A stretch of DNA of 20,249 nt from a bacterium Ga0077546 (GCA_001464165.1 LNEX01000586.1:1-20249); one strand, 5' to 3'. Counted from the stretch's first letter, positions 1-8,151 are shown. Notes: generated from the letters alone by a model not told the origin. A program made the numbers and translations.

Positions 1-68
1 GCCTGTATGCAGTCTTCTTCAGTGCGATATTCTCTTTGAAATTCAATCAGAGTCATACTACTGTTCAT
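1..68 (-). CDS. IS1595-family transposase, N-terminal fragment (runs off left edge)
   Basis: Reading the minus strand from position 68 gives ATG and 22 complete codons: MNSSMTLIEFQREYRTEED followed by CIQ, then the window ends. The pattern 'M-x-L-x-E-F-x-x-x-[FY]-x-T-E-E-x-C' is the usual opening of IS1595-family transposases, where it precedes a zinc ribbon of the type RWP-x-GF-x-CP-x-CG; that zinc ribbon and the DDE-type ISXO2-like catalytic domain would lie outside the window. A Shine-Dalgarno AGAGGA (minus strand, about positions 76-81) sits at normal spacing. I see no paired terminal inverted repeat because only one side of the element is present. The family call rests on about 20 residues; the reading frame itself is well supported by start and RBS. 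Confidence 0.6.
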   Translation of the reverse strand, partial: MNSSMTLIEFQREYRTEEDCIQ

Positions 69-209
69 AAGACATCCTCTCAATTTTGGGGTAGGACACT
101 ATATAACACAGTATGCCCAAAACAAAGAAATAGTAACGGGGCTGCATCAACATAATATCCAGGCAGGGTATAAAGAAATTCCATTGCCTTCCACCACTAT
201 CGGCGTTCA

Positions 210-251
210 AAAAAGTATTCGATTTTTTTGCAAAAAAATCGAATACTTTTT
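210..251. repeat. Perfect 42-nt AT-rich palindrome
   Basis: Arms 210-230 and 231-251 are exact reverse complements with a GC dinucleotide at the centre. The layout is A5, then GTATTCGA, then T7-GC-A7, then TCGAATAC, then T5. As RNA it would fold into a long hairpin with a U-run after the stem on either strand, so it could be a bidirectional terminator. It could equally be a protein-binding palindrome or a small transposable palindromic unit. A second palindrome with the same plan but a different stem sequence lies at 13626-13675. Confidence 0.75.
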
Positions 252-1029
252 CAACTATTTTGCAGCTGCGCATTCTGTCAAATTTTCAAAAAATATATGA
301 CAGCTTTTGACTAAACTATTTGTCTACTACCACCCAGTTAATAGCAGCAAATTCAGCTAGCATAAGCCTTCAATTTTCACTAGGTATGTCAGGCATTTCA
401 GCTACTGCTCCACAGATAAGAGTGGTAGCAATTACGGTGACAATATAGCAACAAAAGTAGTGGCGCCTATGGTTATAAATGCACCGCCATTTTCCCATGC
501 ATTTATATGTTTTTTTGATGGAGGTTGTGACTTTTATACTGGCAAAGTAAGTAGCAAAAGAACGTTTGTAAAAAAGACGTGAATAGTCCCGCTCCCGTTT
601 TAAGCTGTTAAAAACACAAGCAGGCAGAATCAGTCAGCTCAACATTTTCACTGACCTTCCTGAGCCTTTAAATGCCCCGTCGCAACCTCTTACTTCTACA
701 GCTGCAGCTACAAACTTAGGCCACACCAATTACATGGTTAGAACATCTCACATCCTACCGTTAAGCGAACTCTGCTAATGTCTGCAAAGAAGCGCAGAGC
801 GAAAACTTAACCGCCGCTCACATTCAAACACTTGAGCCGATCTGAGCGAGCCGCGCTAAGCATCAATTGCCGAAAACCAGCACCCGGAAAGACTAAGTGG
901 GTCTAATATTGTCACATTTGTTACGTCCTTCGTGCTGCTTCAACATACCAAGATGAGCATGTAAAGAAGCTAGAAGGCAGAAACGAAAGGCTTCTTGAAG
1001 ATCATCACCCAGTTAACACAGCTATGGCA

Positions 1030-1068
1030 TCGCGCGCGTAAAAGCCAGACCAGTAAACGGGCGCGCGA
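1030..1068. repeat. GC-rich inverted repeat (8-bp arms)
   Basis: TCGCGCGC at 1030-1037 and GCGCGCGA at 1061-1068 are perfect complements around a 23-nt loop. The surrounding sequence is much less GC-rich. No U-run follows. The arms are nearly self-complementary, so the pairing is not unique and the role is unknown. Confidence 0.4.
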
Positions 1069-1331
1069 GCAAAGAAACTCTTATTAAGGCTTTAATAGTT
1101 TCTTCTAGATTCGTGGTTCTTATACTCTAAAGACCTAATAACTTCTCTCCACCCAAGAAAACGCGCAAGAACCAGAAACTCTACTCCAAAGCAAAAGACA
1201 CCCCCCTGACTCAATCGTTTCCCAACGTTGTATCAGGCCGTTCCGAGTCTTTCGTCTTGGCAGTATGAACAACACCAGGGTTCCAACCAATCTCAGCGCG
1301 GCCGTTGAGAGAAGTTTTCTATGACAACACA

Positions 1332-1386
1332 CACCTGAGGAATGCGCACAACAGTGCTGGCGCATCACCTGAGACCTAGATCTAGG
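1332..1386. promoter_or_regulatory. Repeat block upstream of the VWA/MoxR cluster, possible operator region
   Basis: CACCTGAG occurs at 1332-1339 and again at 1366-1373, bracketing an inverted repeat ATGCGC (1342-1347) / GCGCAT (1360-1365). Immediately after comes the perfect 12-nt palindrome CCTAGATCTAGG (1375-1386); a related GGATCTAGAT follows near 1438-1447. The block lies 105-160 nt upstream of the first cluster gene. Such symmetry is typical of regulator binding sites, but no promoter elements could be tied to it, so the function is only a guess. Confidence 0.25.
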
Positions 1387-1490
1387 CCTCTAAAGCAATG
1401 TTTGCATGAGCCATTTGGCCACTAGCAACTTCGCCTTGGATCTAGATTTCTCCAGCACTCGGCATTCAACCCCAAAGTGGGAGGTTTAAC

Positions 1491-2525
1491 ATGATGAATT
1501 TTGCAAATCCCTACCTACTCTTGCTCATCCCGCTGGCGCTAGCACTTCTTGTGTTCGCCCTGCGGCGCCGCAGAGCATTCGGTCACTCGCAAATCAACAC
1601 CCAGAAAGATTTGCGCACTTTCTCTATCACTGGTTACATTCCGGCTGCACTGCTCGGCGCCTTCTTGGTGCTGCTCGGTATCGCCATCTCGCGTCCCGTC
1701 GTCCCAGAATTCCATGACATCAGCGTCACCCAGACCCGAGACTTCTGCCTTGCGGTGGATATCTCTGGCTCGATGACCGGGACAATCACTGACCCAGAAC
1801 AAGCTGCCATTGCCCAAGCCGCGGCCGACGCAGCCAAAGCAAATGGCACTGCCGACGCGACCGCCACCGACAAACCGACACCCTTGACCAGACTGGTCGT
1901 CGCCCAATCGGCAGTCGATACTTTCGTCAAGGCACGCGAAGGCGACCGGGTCTGTCTGATGTACTTCGACGACGACACCTACTATTCCTGGCCTCTCACC
2001 TCCGACCTCAACACCATTCTCAAGCGCAACAAGCGCACGAGTGGTTACAACGGTGGTGGCACCAACTTTGAAGGTCCGACCGAAAACGACCGCAAAAACG
2101 GTCCGATTCAAGCCGGTCTCAACCACTTCAAAGAGTTCGGCCAGGCCAAGAGCAAGGTGATCATCATCGTCAGCGATGGTGAGTCGAGCATCAGCGAAAA
2201 GCGCTACAACGAGCTCTTCAACCAGCTCAAGAACGGCAACGTCAAACTCTATGTCCTCGGCATCGCCGAAGGCTGGGTGAGCGGAAGCGACCAGACCAAA
2301 GACTTGCGTCGACTGGCAGAGCAATCTGGTGGCGCAGTGATGGTCGTCGGCAATGCTGCCGATATGCGCAAAGGCATCGCCCAGATCGACGCCCTCGAGA
2401 AATCGCGGGTCGAGATCGAAAAGTCGGTCAGTTTCAAGGATGTTTACTACATCTTCTTGGGCTTCGCTCTGCTTGCAGGGCTGCTCTACCTCGTGGCCGC
2501 TAGCATCGTCCGCGAGGACGTCTAG
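1491..2525 (+). CDS. VWA-domain membrane protein, BatA/MxaC-like
   Basis: 344 aa. Two N-terminal membrane segments (about residues 6-25 and 48-66) precede a von Willebrand factor A domain; a third membrane segment (about 318-339) ends the protein with a short charged tail. The metal-ion-dependent adhesion site is complete: D90-x-S92-x-S94 in VDISGSM, T191 in GGGTNF, and D229 in VSDGE. A 30-residue alanine-rich insert (about 100-130) follows the first motif. This arrangement matches BatA/BatB and MxaC/MxaL, membrane VWA proteins that partner MoxR ATPases. RBS GGGAGG (1479-1484) lies 6 nt before ATG; ATG-ATG leaves residue 1 or 2 as the start. It is the first gene of the cluster, 21 nt before the TPR gene. 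Its exact role and client are unknown. Confidence 0.85.
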   Translation: MMNFANPYLLLLIPLALALLVFALRRRRAFGHSQINTQKDLRTFSITGYIPAALLGAFLVLLGIAISRPVVPEFHDISVTQTRDFCLAVDISGSMTGTITDPEQAAIAQAAADAAKANGTADATATDKPTPLTRLVVAQSAVDTFVKAREGDRVCLMYFDDDTYYSWPLTSDLNTILKRNKRTSGYNGGGTNFEGPTENDRKNGPIQAGLNHFKEFGQAKSKVIIIVSDGESSISEKRYNELFNQLKNGNVKLYVLGIAEGWVSGSDQTKDLRRLAEQSGGAVMVVGNAADMRKGIAQIDALEKSRVEIEKSVSFKDVYYIFLGFALLAGLLYLVAASIVREDV

Positions 2526-2546
2526 TTCAACCAACAAACCTACGAA

Positions 2547-3149
2547 ATGAGAAACAATATGGAAAAGAAAACTTCATTGCGGCAGCGTTTCATGGCTGGA
2601 CTGACGATCCTCGCCGGCGCTGCTTCGCTTGCCTACGGCCTCTACCTCTTCTCTTGGACCGACTCGCAGAACGTGCTCTACAACCAAGGCCTCGTCGCGT
2701 ACCAGACCGGAGACGTGCAGAAGGCAATCAAATACTTCGACCAGAGCCTTGGCGTCTACAAGGCCCGTCAGAACGAGACTTGGGTGGAACGCTTCGTCTA
2801 CCCCAAGCCCGACAGAGAAGTGGCCGCCCAGGCCGCTTTCCACAAGGCCAAGGCGCTGATTCGCGCGAAGCAGGGCAAGCCTGCTGTGGAGGCCTTCCAG
2901 GAGTCATTGCAGCTCAACAGCGGCAACCTCTACCAAGGTCGCGGGCTCACCCCTCGCGAAGTGCAGGAAGCTGAAGAGAACGCCAAGGTCGTCAAATACG
3001 ACCTGGAGTTGCTCTTCAAGAACAACCCCTCGTTGGCTGAAGGCCAAGGGAAGGGCAAGCCCAAACCCGGTGACGGCAAGGGCGATCAACAAGTTCCTGG
3101 AGACCAGCCCGGCAAAATGCCTGGCAAGGGTAACAAGGACGCAATCTAA
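2547..3149 (+). CDS. TPR membrane protein, BatC/MxaK-like
   Basis: 200 aa. A single membrane segment lies near residues 17-36. It is followed by two tetratricopeptide-like helical pairs, about 43-76 (LYNQGLVAYQTGDVQKAIKY) and about 94-126, then a lysine/glycine/proline/aspartate-rich disordered tail from about 166. A short TPR protein with a membrane anchor and a hydrophilic tail between two VWA genes is typical of BatC and occupies the mxaK position in mxaC-K-L. The domain should be extracytoplasmic if the anchor has the usual N-in orientation (charged RQR before it). Two ATGs are possible, at 2547 and 2559 (residue 5); neither has a strong Shine-Dalgarno, and the gene may depend on coupling to the VWA gene ending 21 nt upstream. 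Confidence 0.75.
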   Translation: MRNNMEKKTSLRQRFMAGLTILAGAASLAYGLYLFSWTDSQNVLYNQGLVAYQTGDVQKAIKYFDQSLGVYKARQNETWVERFVYPKPDREVAAQAAFHKAKALIRAKQGKPAVEAFQESLQLNSGNLYQGRGLTPREVQEAEENAKVVKYDLELLFKNNPSLAEGQGKGKPKPGDGKGDQQVPGDQPGKMPGKGNKDAI

Positions 3150-3161
3150 AGGAGATACGCT

Positions 3162-4271
3162 ATGAACACATTGCATTTCCTGCGTCCTGATTACATGCTC
3201 GCCCTACTGCTGGTTCTCCCAGTGGTGGCAGCATTGCTCTGGGCGTCGGCACACCAGCGCCTCAAAGCTAGGCGCGACTGGGCCGAGGAAAACAAACTCA
3301 CCGACCGCTTCTCGCGGCCTTTCAGCAAGTCGCTGGAAGTGCTCAAAGGAGCGCTCTGGCTCACCGCTGCGGCAGCCATCGTGGTCGCCGCCGCTGGCCC
3401 GGTCATGGAAGACGCACCACTGAAGGTGCGCGAAGGCAGCATGGAATTGATTTCTGTTGTGGACGTGTCCACCAGCATGGCTGCCGAAGACTATCGCACG
3501 GCCATGCCCGACAAACCCGTCTATGACGAGAACACCCGCAAAGTGATCGGTCATCTGCCGCAAGACCAGGTGCCTGGCGCCTACGGTTCGCGGCTCGACA
3601 TGACCAAACACGTGATCATGACACAGATCATGCCGACCCTTGAACGCAACAAGCTCGGTCTCGTCAACTACTCGGGTGAAGGATTCATCCAGGCTGATTT
3701 GACCGATGACTATGCGGCTCTGACCTGGGTGATGGAGCATTGGATGCGCATCGGCCAGGCTCCTGGCGGTGGCTCCGACTATGCCATCGGCCTGGAGACG
3801 GCCTACAAGATGTTCAAGGAAGAGCCGCCAACAGCAAAGCAGCGCATCATCCTGTTGTTCACCGACGGTGGCTTCACAGGTGACCCTGCCAAGCTGCAAG
3901 AAGTACTCGGCAAGATCCGAGAAGCCGGCATTCGCATCATCGTCGTCGGCCTCGGCTCAAGCACACCGGTAACCATCCCCCTTTACTCCAGTGAAGGACA
4001 GCTGACCGGCTACGTGCAAAAAGACAATGAGGTGGTTACCACCGGCATCGACGAGGCTGCTTGTCAGACTCTCGTCTCGCTCACAGGTGGCGAGTACATC
4101 CGCCTCGACCCGGAAAACCCGCGCCTCTCGGTCAAATGGTCCGCCGCTCTCGGTGGCACCAAGTACGAGAAGCATGAAGATCAAGTCTTCCAGTATCCGC
4201 TGGGAGCCGCCCTGGCCATCATGCTCGGGCTTCTCTTCGTCGGCATTCTCCGGCGCGAACGGACAGTCTAA
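3162..4271 (+). CDS. VWA-domain membrane protein, BatB/MxaL-like
   Basis: 369 aa. Membrane segments at about 11-28 and 63-79, a VWA domain, and a C-terminal membrane segment (about 345-363) with a basic tail. MIDAS residues are D101-x-S103-x-S105 (VVDVSTSM) and D235 (FTDGG); the loop that normally holds the threonine reads GGGSDYAIG (202-210), with S205 in its place. A long insert (about 108-145) follows the first motif. The architecture repeats that of the gene at 1491, so the two may act as a pair. The RBS AAAGGAG (3148-3154) overlaps the stop codon of the TPR gene, so the two are likely translated from one transcript. The next gene, MoxR, starts 131 nt further on. Confidence 0.85.
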   Translation: MNTLHFLRPDYMLALLLVLPVVAALLWASAHQRLKARRDWAEENKLTDRFSRPFSKSLEVLKGALWLTAAAAIVVAAAGPVMEDAPLKVREGSMELISVVDVSTSMAAEDYRTAMPDKPVYDENTRKVIGHLPQDQVPGAYGSRLDMTKHVIMTQIMPTLERNKLGLVNYSGEGFIQADLTDDYAALTWVMEHWMRIGQAPGGGSDYAIGLETAYKMFKEEPPTAKQRIILLFTDGGFTGDPAKLQEVLGKIREAGIRIIVVGLGSSTPVTIPLYSSEGQLTGYVQKDNEVVTTGIDEAACQTLVSLTGGEYIRLDPENPRLSVKWSAALGGTKYEKHEDQVFQYPLGAALAIMLGLLFVGILRRERTV

Positions 4272-4349
4272 ATTGACTGACCTTATTTCTTTCAATCGTC
4301 CTCTCGGCAGCGCTCGCACTTCTGCAGCGTTGCTCGACTCTCAACTGTG

Positions 4350-4374
4350 GTGACCAGCACTTCCGCTCGGTCAC
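4350..4374 (+). repeat. Small inverted repeat upstream of moxR-like gene
   Basis: GTGACC (4350-4355) and GGTCAC (4369-4374) flank a 13-nt loop, 28 nt before the MoxR start and outside its Shine-Dalgarno (GGAG, 4391-4394). The 131-nt gap is the first break in an otherwise tight gene run, so an internal promoter or RNA processing site is possible. Six base pairs is weak evidence. Confidence 0.25.
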
Positions 4375-4402
4375 ACCTCAATCCTGAAATGGAGTTTCCA
4401 AA

Positions 4403-5425
4403 ATGAACGACATGCACAAAATCAAGAAGCCGCTCTACGCGGCTATGTCTGCGGAGATCGGCAAGGTGGTTATCGGTTACGACGAAATCATCGCCCTCTG
4501 CATCCGCGGTATGCTCGGTGACGGCCACATCCTGCTCACCTCTCTGCCTGGCCTGGCCAAGACCACCCTGGCCAACACCCTGGCATCCTCGATCCACGGC
4601 GCCGTCTACGGCCGCTTCCAGATGCTGCCGGACAGCCAGGCTTCCGACATCACCGGCAAGATGGTCTTCAACCAGAAGAGCGGCGAGTACCTTGCCGTAC
4701 CCGGTCCGATCGTCGGCAAGAACATCTTCCTCGTCGACGAAGCGAACCGCACCGGTCCCAAGACCAACGCTGCGGTGCTGCAGCCCATGCAGGAAAAGAA
4801 GGTCACCATCGACGGTGGCCCGACTTTCCCCTGCCCGGAGCTGTTCTTCGTCATCGCCACTCGCAACCCGATCGAGCAGGAAGGCACCTATGACCTTCCG
4901 GAAGCGATGATCGACCGCTTCATGGCCGAAGCGAACATGAGCTACGTCTCGGAAGAGAACGAAATGGCCATCGTTCGCAACACCGCTCTGCGCAAGGGCG
5001 ACTCGAGCAAGATGGTCACCCCGGTGATCACCATGGAGCAGATCCTGGCCGACCGCATCAAGATCAACGAGATGGTCCAGGCCATGCCCGATGAACTGGT
5101 GCGCTACATCGTCCGTCTCGTTCGCGCCACTCGCCCGCAGCTGAAGGCTGACTTCGGCAAGGTGAAGAGCAAGAACAGCGGCGTCGACTTCTCGCAGCTG
5201 GTCTCCACCGGCGCTTCGGTTCGCGCACAGCAGAACATCGCAGTCTGCGCCGCGGCCGTGGCCTTCCTCAACGACCGTACCAATGTCACTCCGGACGACG
5301 TCAAGTTCGTCGCCCGCGACATCCTGCGTGCTCGTATCGGCAAGTCGGAAAAGGGCTTCAACCGCTTCAACGCGGAAGAGTTCATCTCCGCCCTTCTTGA
5401 CTCCGTCGAGATCGTCGGCAAGTAA
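4403..5425 (+). CDS. MoxR-family AAA+ ATPase
   Basis: 340 aa, the usual size for MoxR. Walker A is LPGLAKTT (48-55), with the alanine before lysine that MoxR proteins share; Walker B is FLVDEANR (109-116); sensor 1 is ATRNP (152-156); EAMIDRF (167-173) carries the arginine-finger region with R172. A C-terminal helical lid with the conserved S-T-G-A-S-V-R segment (268-274) and a C-terminal I-G-K-S region follow. MoxR ATPases act in the cytoplasm as chaperone-like remodellers that mature or activate partner complexes, usually with VWA proteins encoded beside them, as here. Codon use is the most strongly C/G-biased of the cluster, which suggests high expression. RBS GGAG (4391-4394) is 8 nt before ATG. 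The substrate cannot be read from the sequence. Confidence 0.95.
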   Translation: MNDMHKIKKPLYAAMSAEIGKVVIGYDEIIALCIRGMLGDGHILLTSLPGLAKTTLANTLASSIHGAVYGRFQMLPDSQASDITGKMVFNQKSGEYLAVPGPIVGKNIFLVDEANRTGPKTNAAVLQPMQEKKVTIDGGPTFPCPELFFVIATRNPIEQEGTYDLPEAMIDRFMAEANMSYVSEENEMAIVRNTALRKGDSSKMVTPVITMEQILADRIKINEMVQAMPDELVRYIVRLVRATRPQLKADFGKVKSKNSGVDFSQLVSTGASVRAQQNIAVCAAAVAFLNDRTNVTPDDVKFVARDILRARIGKSEKGFNRFNAEEFISALLDSVEIVGK

Positions 5426-5453
5426 GGTGTTTGGTACTCAACTTGCACAGTGT

Positions 5454-5481
5454 AGGCGAGGCTGTTAACTCAGCCTCGTCT
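5454..5481 (+). promoter_or_regulatory. Intergenic hairpin flanked by direct repeats (moxR/DUF58 gap)
   Basis: CGAGGCTG (5457-5464) pairs perfectly with CAGCCTCG (5471-5478) around the loop TTAACT; three further pairs including one G-U extend the stem to 5454-5481. The octamer ACTTGCAC occurs on both sides (5441-5448 and 5483-5490). There is no U-run, so this is not a canonical terminator. In a 124-nt gap between a highly biased MoxR gene and the DUF58 gene it could stabilise the 3' end of the upstream message or cause partial termination. Confidence 0.5.
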
Positions 5482-5549
5482 CACTTGCACGAACGTGCCA
5501 TCACTCTTACTACCGACTATCTTGCATAACTAATGAAAAGAGGTTTTCT

Positions 5550-6560
5550 ATGAGCCAATTATCAAGCAAGGAATCCAAAGTCGAAGAGCTGGTCGCCGCC
5601 GTTGAAGAACGAGCCATCACCTGCCCCATCCCTATCCGCTGGCGCGCCAATCAGTCAATGGTTGGTGGCGGCGAGCGCAATAGCCGAAGCAAAGGTCTCC
5701 ATGGTACCGATTTCTACGGCCTCAAGCCGTACGAATTCGGCGACGACGTGAGAAAGATTGACTGGTCTGCCACCGCAAAGTCGGGCGGCCAAGAATACTT
5801 TGTCAAACAGTTCTACGAACCCCGTGACGTCAAGGTCTGGATTCTCATCGACAGCAAGCTGACGATGGATTTCGGCACCGTCCGCACCACCAAGCGCATG
5901 CTCGCCGCCGAGCTGGCATGCTCGATCATCAAATCGGTGAAGAAGACCAACGACTTGGTCGGCTTCATCACCTACGACGAGAAGGGCATTCAAGCCATCA
6001 CGCCCAAGGCCAAGCCGGCTGGCGCAGTAAAGCTTCAGTGCCTGCGCGCCATCATCGAACCCGGCGTACGGCACCTCTTCCCCGGCGAAAAGTCGGAGAA
6101 CGTGGCGGTCATGAACGGTTCCGACACCAACGCTAGCGGCCTGGCAACTGCTCTTGAGTACGTGCGCACCAAGCCACGTGCTCTCGTCTTCGTCATCTCT
6201 GACTTCCTCGACCTGAACGACAACGACAAAGACGAGATCGGCCTCACCGCCGGTCGTCATGCCACCGTCGCCATGTACGTGCAGGACCGTCGCGAGCGTG
6301 AGTTGCCCAATACCTGGGGTATCATCCCGATGGAAGATATCCGCACCGGACAGCGCAAATCTGTCTGGTTGCCGCCCAAGTGGTGGCCGCTCCAGGGCAA
6401 GGGCACGGGAGTGCGCGACCAGTATGCGCAGAACTTCCAGAACACTCGCTCTGCAGCCATCGATTTCTTCAGAGACAACGGCATCCTTTGGGAGGAATTT
6501 TCCACCGAAGAGGGTGCAGCTGCTGAGCCCAAAATCCGGAAGCTTCTCTCCGGCCACTAA
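5550..6560 (+). CDS. DUF58-domain protein (MxaS/YeaD-like partner of MoxR)
   Basis: 336 aa, no membrane segment or signal peptide. The DUF58 signature is at 51-75 (HGTDFYGLKPYEFGDDVRKI then DWSATA). A VWA-like fold follows: VWILIDSKLTMDFG (96-109) is the first MIDAS strand and VISDFLD (215-221) the later acidic strand. The MIDAS is degenerate, D101-S102-K103-L104-T105 where a full site would have serines at 103 and 105. DUF58 genes typically lie directly downstream of MoxR genes, as here, and correspond to MxaS of methanol dehydrogenase clusters. Many DUF58 proteins have N-terminal membrane helices; this one lacks them. RBS AAGAGG (5538-5543) sits 6 nt before ATG. The next gene begins 30 nt after the stop. 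Confidence 0.88.
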   Translation: MSQLSSKESKVEELVAAVEERAITCPIPIRWRANQSMVGGGERNSRSKGLHGTDFYGLKPYEFGDDVRKIDWSATAKSGGQEYFVKQFYEPRDVKVWILIDSKLTMDFGTVRTTKRMLAAELACSIIKSVKKTNDLVGFITYDEKGIQAITPKAKPAGAVKLQCLRAIIEPGVRHLFPGEKSENVAVMNGSDTNASGLATALEYVRTKPRALVFVISDFLDLNDNDKDEIGLTAGRHATVAMYVQDRRERELPNTWGIIPMEDIRTGQRKSVWLPPKWWPLQGKGTGVRDQYAQNFQNTRSAAIDFFRDNGILWEEFSTEEGAAAEPKIRKLLSGH

Positions 6561-6590
6561 GGTCAGCCTAACCTAAAAAGGAAACTCTAC

Positions 6591-7862
6591 ATGTATAAAA
6601 CTTATGTGCGGACTGCCCTCTTGGCGGCGGCGCTGACAATGGTGTCGGTCGCTTCCCTCAACGCACAGTCCATCCCCGCAGCACCGCCTGCGACCGCTCC
6701 GGCGGCCGCTGCCAAGGCCCAGGTCATGCCTGACCCGGACCCTTGCAGCAAGATCACCGGCACCATCGATGGTGCCGATCAGAGCTCGAACACGAGCTCC
6801 TACAACTACGGAGGCTACTACTCGCAGCCTCCAGCTGACCCCAAGCCGCAGAATCCGATTTCGGCAACCTGCGGTCAGGGCCGGCTCAACATCATCGTCG
6901 GTACCACCCCCAGTGACCAGGCGGGCTTCACCCAGTCGCACCGCCACTTCGGTCACTTCATCATGGACAAGATTCCTCTGACCGTGGTGCTCAATGTCGA
7001 CGAGTCGGTGGAGATCGACTTCAACTCGCTGGTCAAGCAGAAGGTACTGGGCTTCAACGGCTCCGACTTCATGCTGGCCAAGCAGGGTCCTGGCGAAACG
7101 CCGGCGATTCAGATTTCGGGACCGCAGCTGCGTGTGCGCGAAATCAAGGGCCCGGACGGCACCGTGGTCGGCAAGCAGACGCGCAAGATCTACGTGATCA
7201 ACTTGATCGTGCAGAGCATGGTCTACAAGCCGGTCATTCCCTTCCAGCTCGACCTGCGCTACGCCTACGACGCCACTCCTGACGGCAAGCCCAACTGGAA
7301 GACTCTGACCACGCCTGACTTCGTTGTCACACGTCCGAACATCGGCGACAACGGCGAAGAGCTGCTCGAGGGAAATCTCGACCAGCAGGGCACGCGCATC
7401 TCCTTCATGACGGTGGCAGCGCTCGCGCTCGGCACCTTCCTCCTGCTGCTCATCCCGGGAACCAACCTGGTCAAGTACATCAACCGTGTACGGCCGCGCA
7501 AGGTGATTCCGGCGAACCGTGCGGCATGGAACGTCTTCGAAGGTCAGTACAAGGACGCCAAAGCCAACGGCGGATACAAGCGCAAGCACATCCGCGCCAT
7601 CGTGCATGCCCTGCGGCGTTACCTCGGTACGCTGCCGCAGTACCCGCAGCTCGAAGCACTGACTGTGATGGAAATCGTCGCTCGCTTCTCTGAAGAAGAG
7701 AAGACCGAAATGGCTGCTTCTGTCATCACCATGTGCGAGGGCGACCTGTTCGACGTCGATAACGATGACCAGACGACCGCAACCACTCTGACGGCCGAGC
7801 AGATCAAGAGTCTGTTCGAAGACCTGCAGGTTCTGGTGCCCCGTCCCTGGGACTCGAAGTAA
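6591..7862 (+). CDS. Secreted/membrane protein of unknown family in the MxaA/BatD position
   Basis: 423 aa. A signal peptide (residues 1-26, ending NAQS) is followed by a proline/alanine and then Tyr/Gly-rich stretch (28-88), an apparently beta-rich domain (about 95-250), one membrane segment (about 272-289, VAALALGTFLLLLIP), a basic stop-transfer region (RVRPRK, 299-304) and a cytosolic helical domain (about 310-423) with alternating acidic helices. This topology, extracytoplasmic beta domain plus TM plus cytosolic helical tail, is that of MxaA and BatD proteins, which accompany MoxR/DUF58 genes. I could not find a sequence motif that settles membership. RBS AAAGGA (6577-6582) is 8 nt before ATG. 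Three cysteines (C52 and C94 outside, C382 inside) may allow one extracytoplasmic disulfide. Confidence 0.75.
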   Translation: MYKTYVRTALLAAALTMVSVASLNAQSIPAAPPATAPAAAAKAQVMPDPDPCSKITGTIDGADQSSNTSSYNYGGYYSQPPADPKPQNPISATCGQGRLNIIVGTTPSDQAGFTQSHRHFGHFIMDKIPLTVVLNVDESVEIDFNSLVKQKVLGFNGSDFMLAKQGPGETPAIQISGPQLRVREIKGPDGTVVGKQTRKIYVINLIVQSMVYKPVIPFQLDLRYAYDATPDGKPNWKTLTTPDFVVTRPNIGDNGEELLEGNLDQQGTRISFMTVAALALGTFLLLLIPGTNLVKYINRVRPRKVIPANRAAWNVFEGQYKDAKANGGYKRKHIRAIVHALRRYLGTLPQYPQLEALTVMEIVARFSEEEKTEMAASVITMCEGDLFDVDNDDQTTATTLTAEQIKSLFEDLQVLVPRPWDSK

Positions 7863-7899
7863 CAGGCTGCCGACAAAGAAGCCATTAACGCCTACGGAT

Positions 7900-7983
7900 G
7901 GGCCACGCAGAGTATCGAAGGTGTCAAATGTTGTTCCCCCAGTAACGGCGGACACATTCGCATCCTAGATACCTGCGTGGTCC
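7900..7983 (+). promoter_or_regulatory. Two-tier RNA hairpin upstream of S41 peptidase gene
   Basis: The outer stem pairs 7900-7910 with 7973-7983 (11 pairs, one G-U; GGGCCACGCAG against CTGCGTGGTCC). Inside it, 7916-7925 pairs with 7951-7960 (CGAA-G-GTGTC against GACAC-A-TTCG, with one G-A mismatch). The inner loop contains CCCCC. The element lies 37 nt after the stop of the membrane-protein gene and 168 nt before the peptidase start at 8152, with no U-run. The nested pairing makes chance less likely than for a single hairpin; it could be a leader element, an attenuator or a small RNA. Confidence 0.5.
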
Positions 7984-8151
7984 AGGGCTTCCCTTTCTAT
8001 GCACTGGGAGATTGTGTGCTCTCAAATTTCGATAACAGAGAAGTCGGTTGGAGAGGCTTCACCTCTGCACATTGAGCCCTAGCGCCAGTGTTCAGTGGTG
8101 AAGTCTCTCCGGCTGCCTTTTCAAACAAACGTTTCTAAAGGAAACACAGCC

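Larger units (their letters stand above)
69..1490. other. 1.4-kb region with no convincing gene
   Basis: AT-rich at its left end, with stops in all frames. The longest open frames (minus strand 58-273 and 1135-1368) have no recognisable domain and no good ribosome binding site. It should contain the promoter of the transposase near 70-140 and, toward 1370-1490, the promoter of the VWA/MoxR cluster, but I could not pick convincing -35/-10 pairs. Structural features in it (palindrome 210-251, GC hairpin 1030-1068, repeat block 1332-1386) are listed separately. A short 6+6 inverted repeat CTGTCA/TGACAG spans 275-303 and TATTAA/TTAATA lies about 1083-1098; neither can be assigned a role. Confidence 0.6.

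Noticed and set aside
138..148. GGGGCTGCATC as a possible insertion-sequence end
   Set aside because: It faces the wrong way for the transposase at the left edge and no matching partner was found.
58..273. Minus-strand ORF of 71 aa overlapping the transposase start
   Set aside because: It reads through the AT palindrome and the transposase RBS in another frame, with no family signature.
1135..1368. Minus-strand ORF of 77 aa
   Set aside because: Cys/Trp-rich odd composition, no RBS worth noting, no domain; likely chance.
1539..2537. Long minus-strand ORF (332 aa) antisense to the first VWA gene, and similar ones at 6573-7955, 8092-9234 and 9926-11293
   Set aside because: They mirror the strong codon bias of the plus-strand genes, which rarely uses codons whose complements are stops. 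They have no domains, and the sense genes have clear motifs and RBSs.
8095..8151. Extended GTG start for the first S41 gene
   Set aside because: The ATG at 8152 has a good RBS and gives a normal signal peptide; the extension adds 19 residues that would disrupt it.
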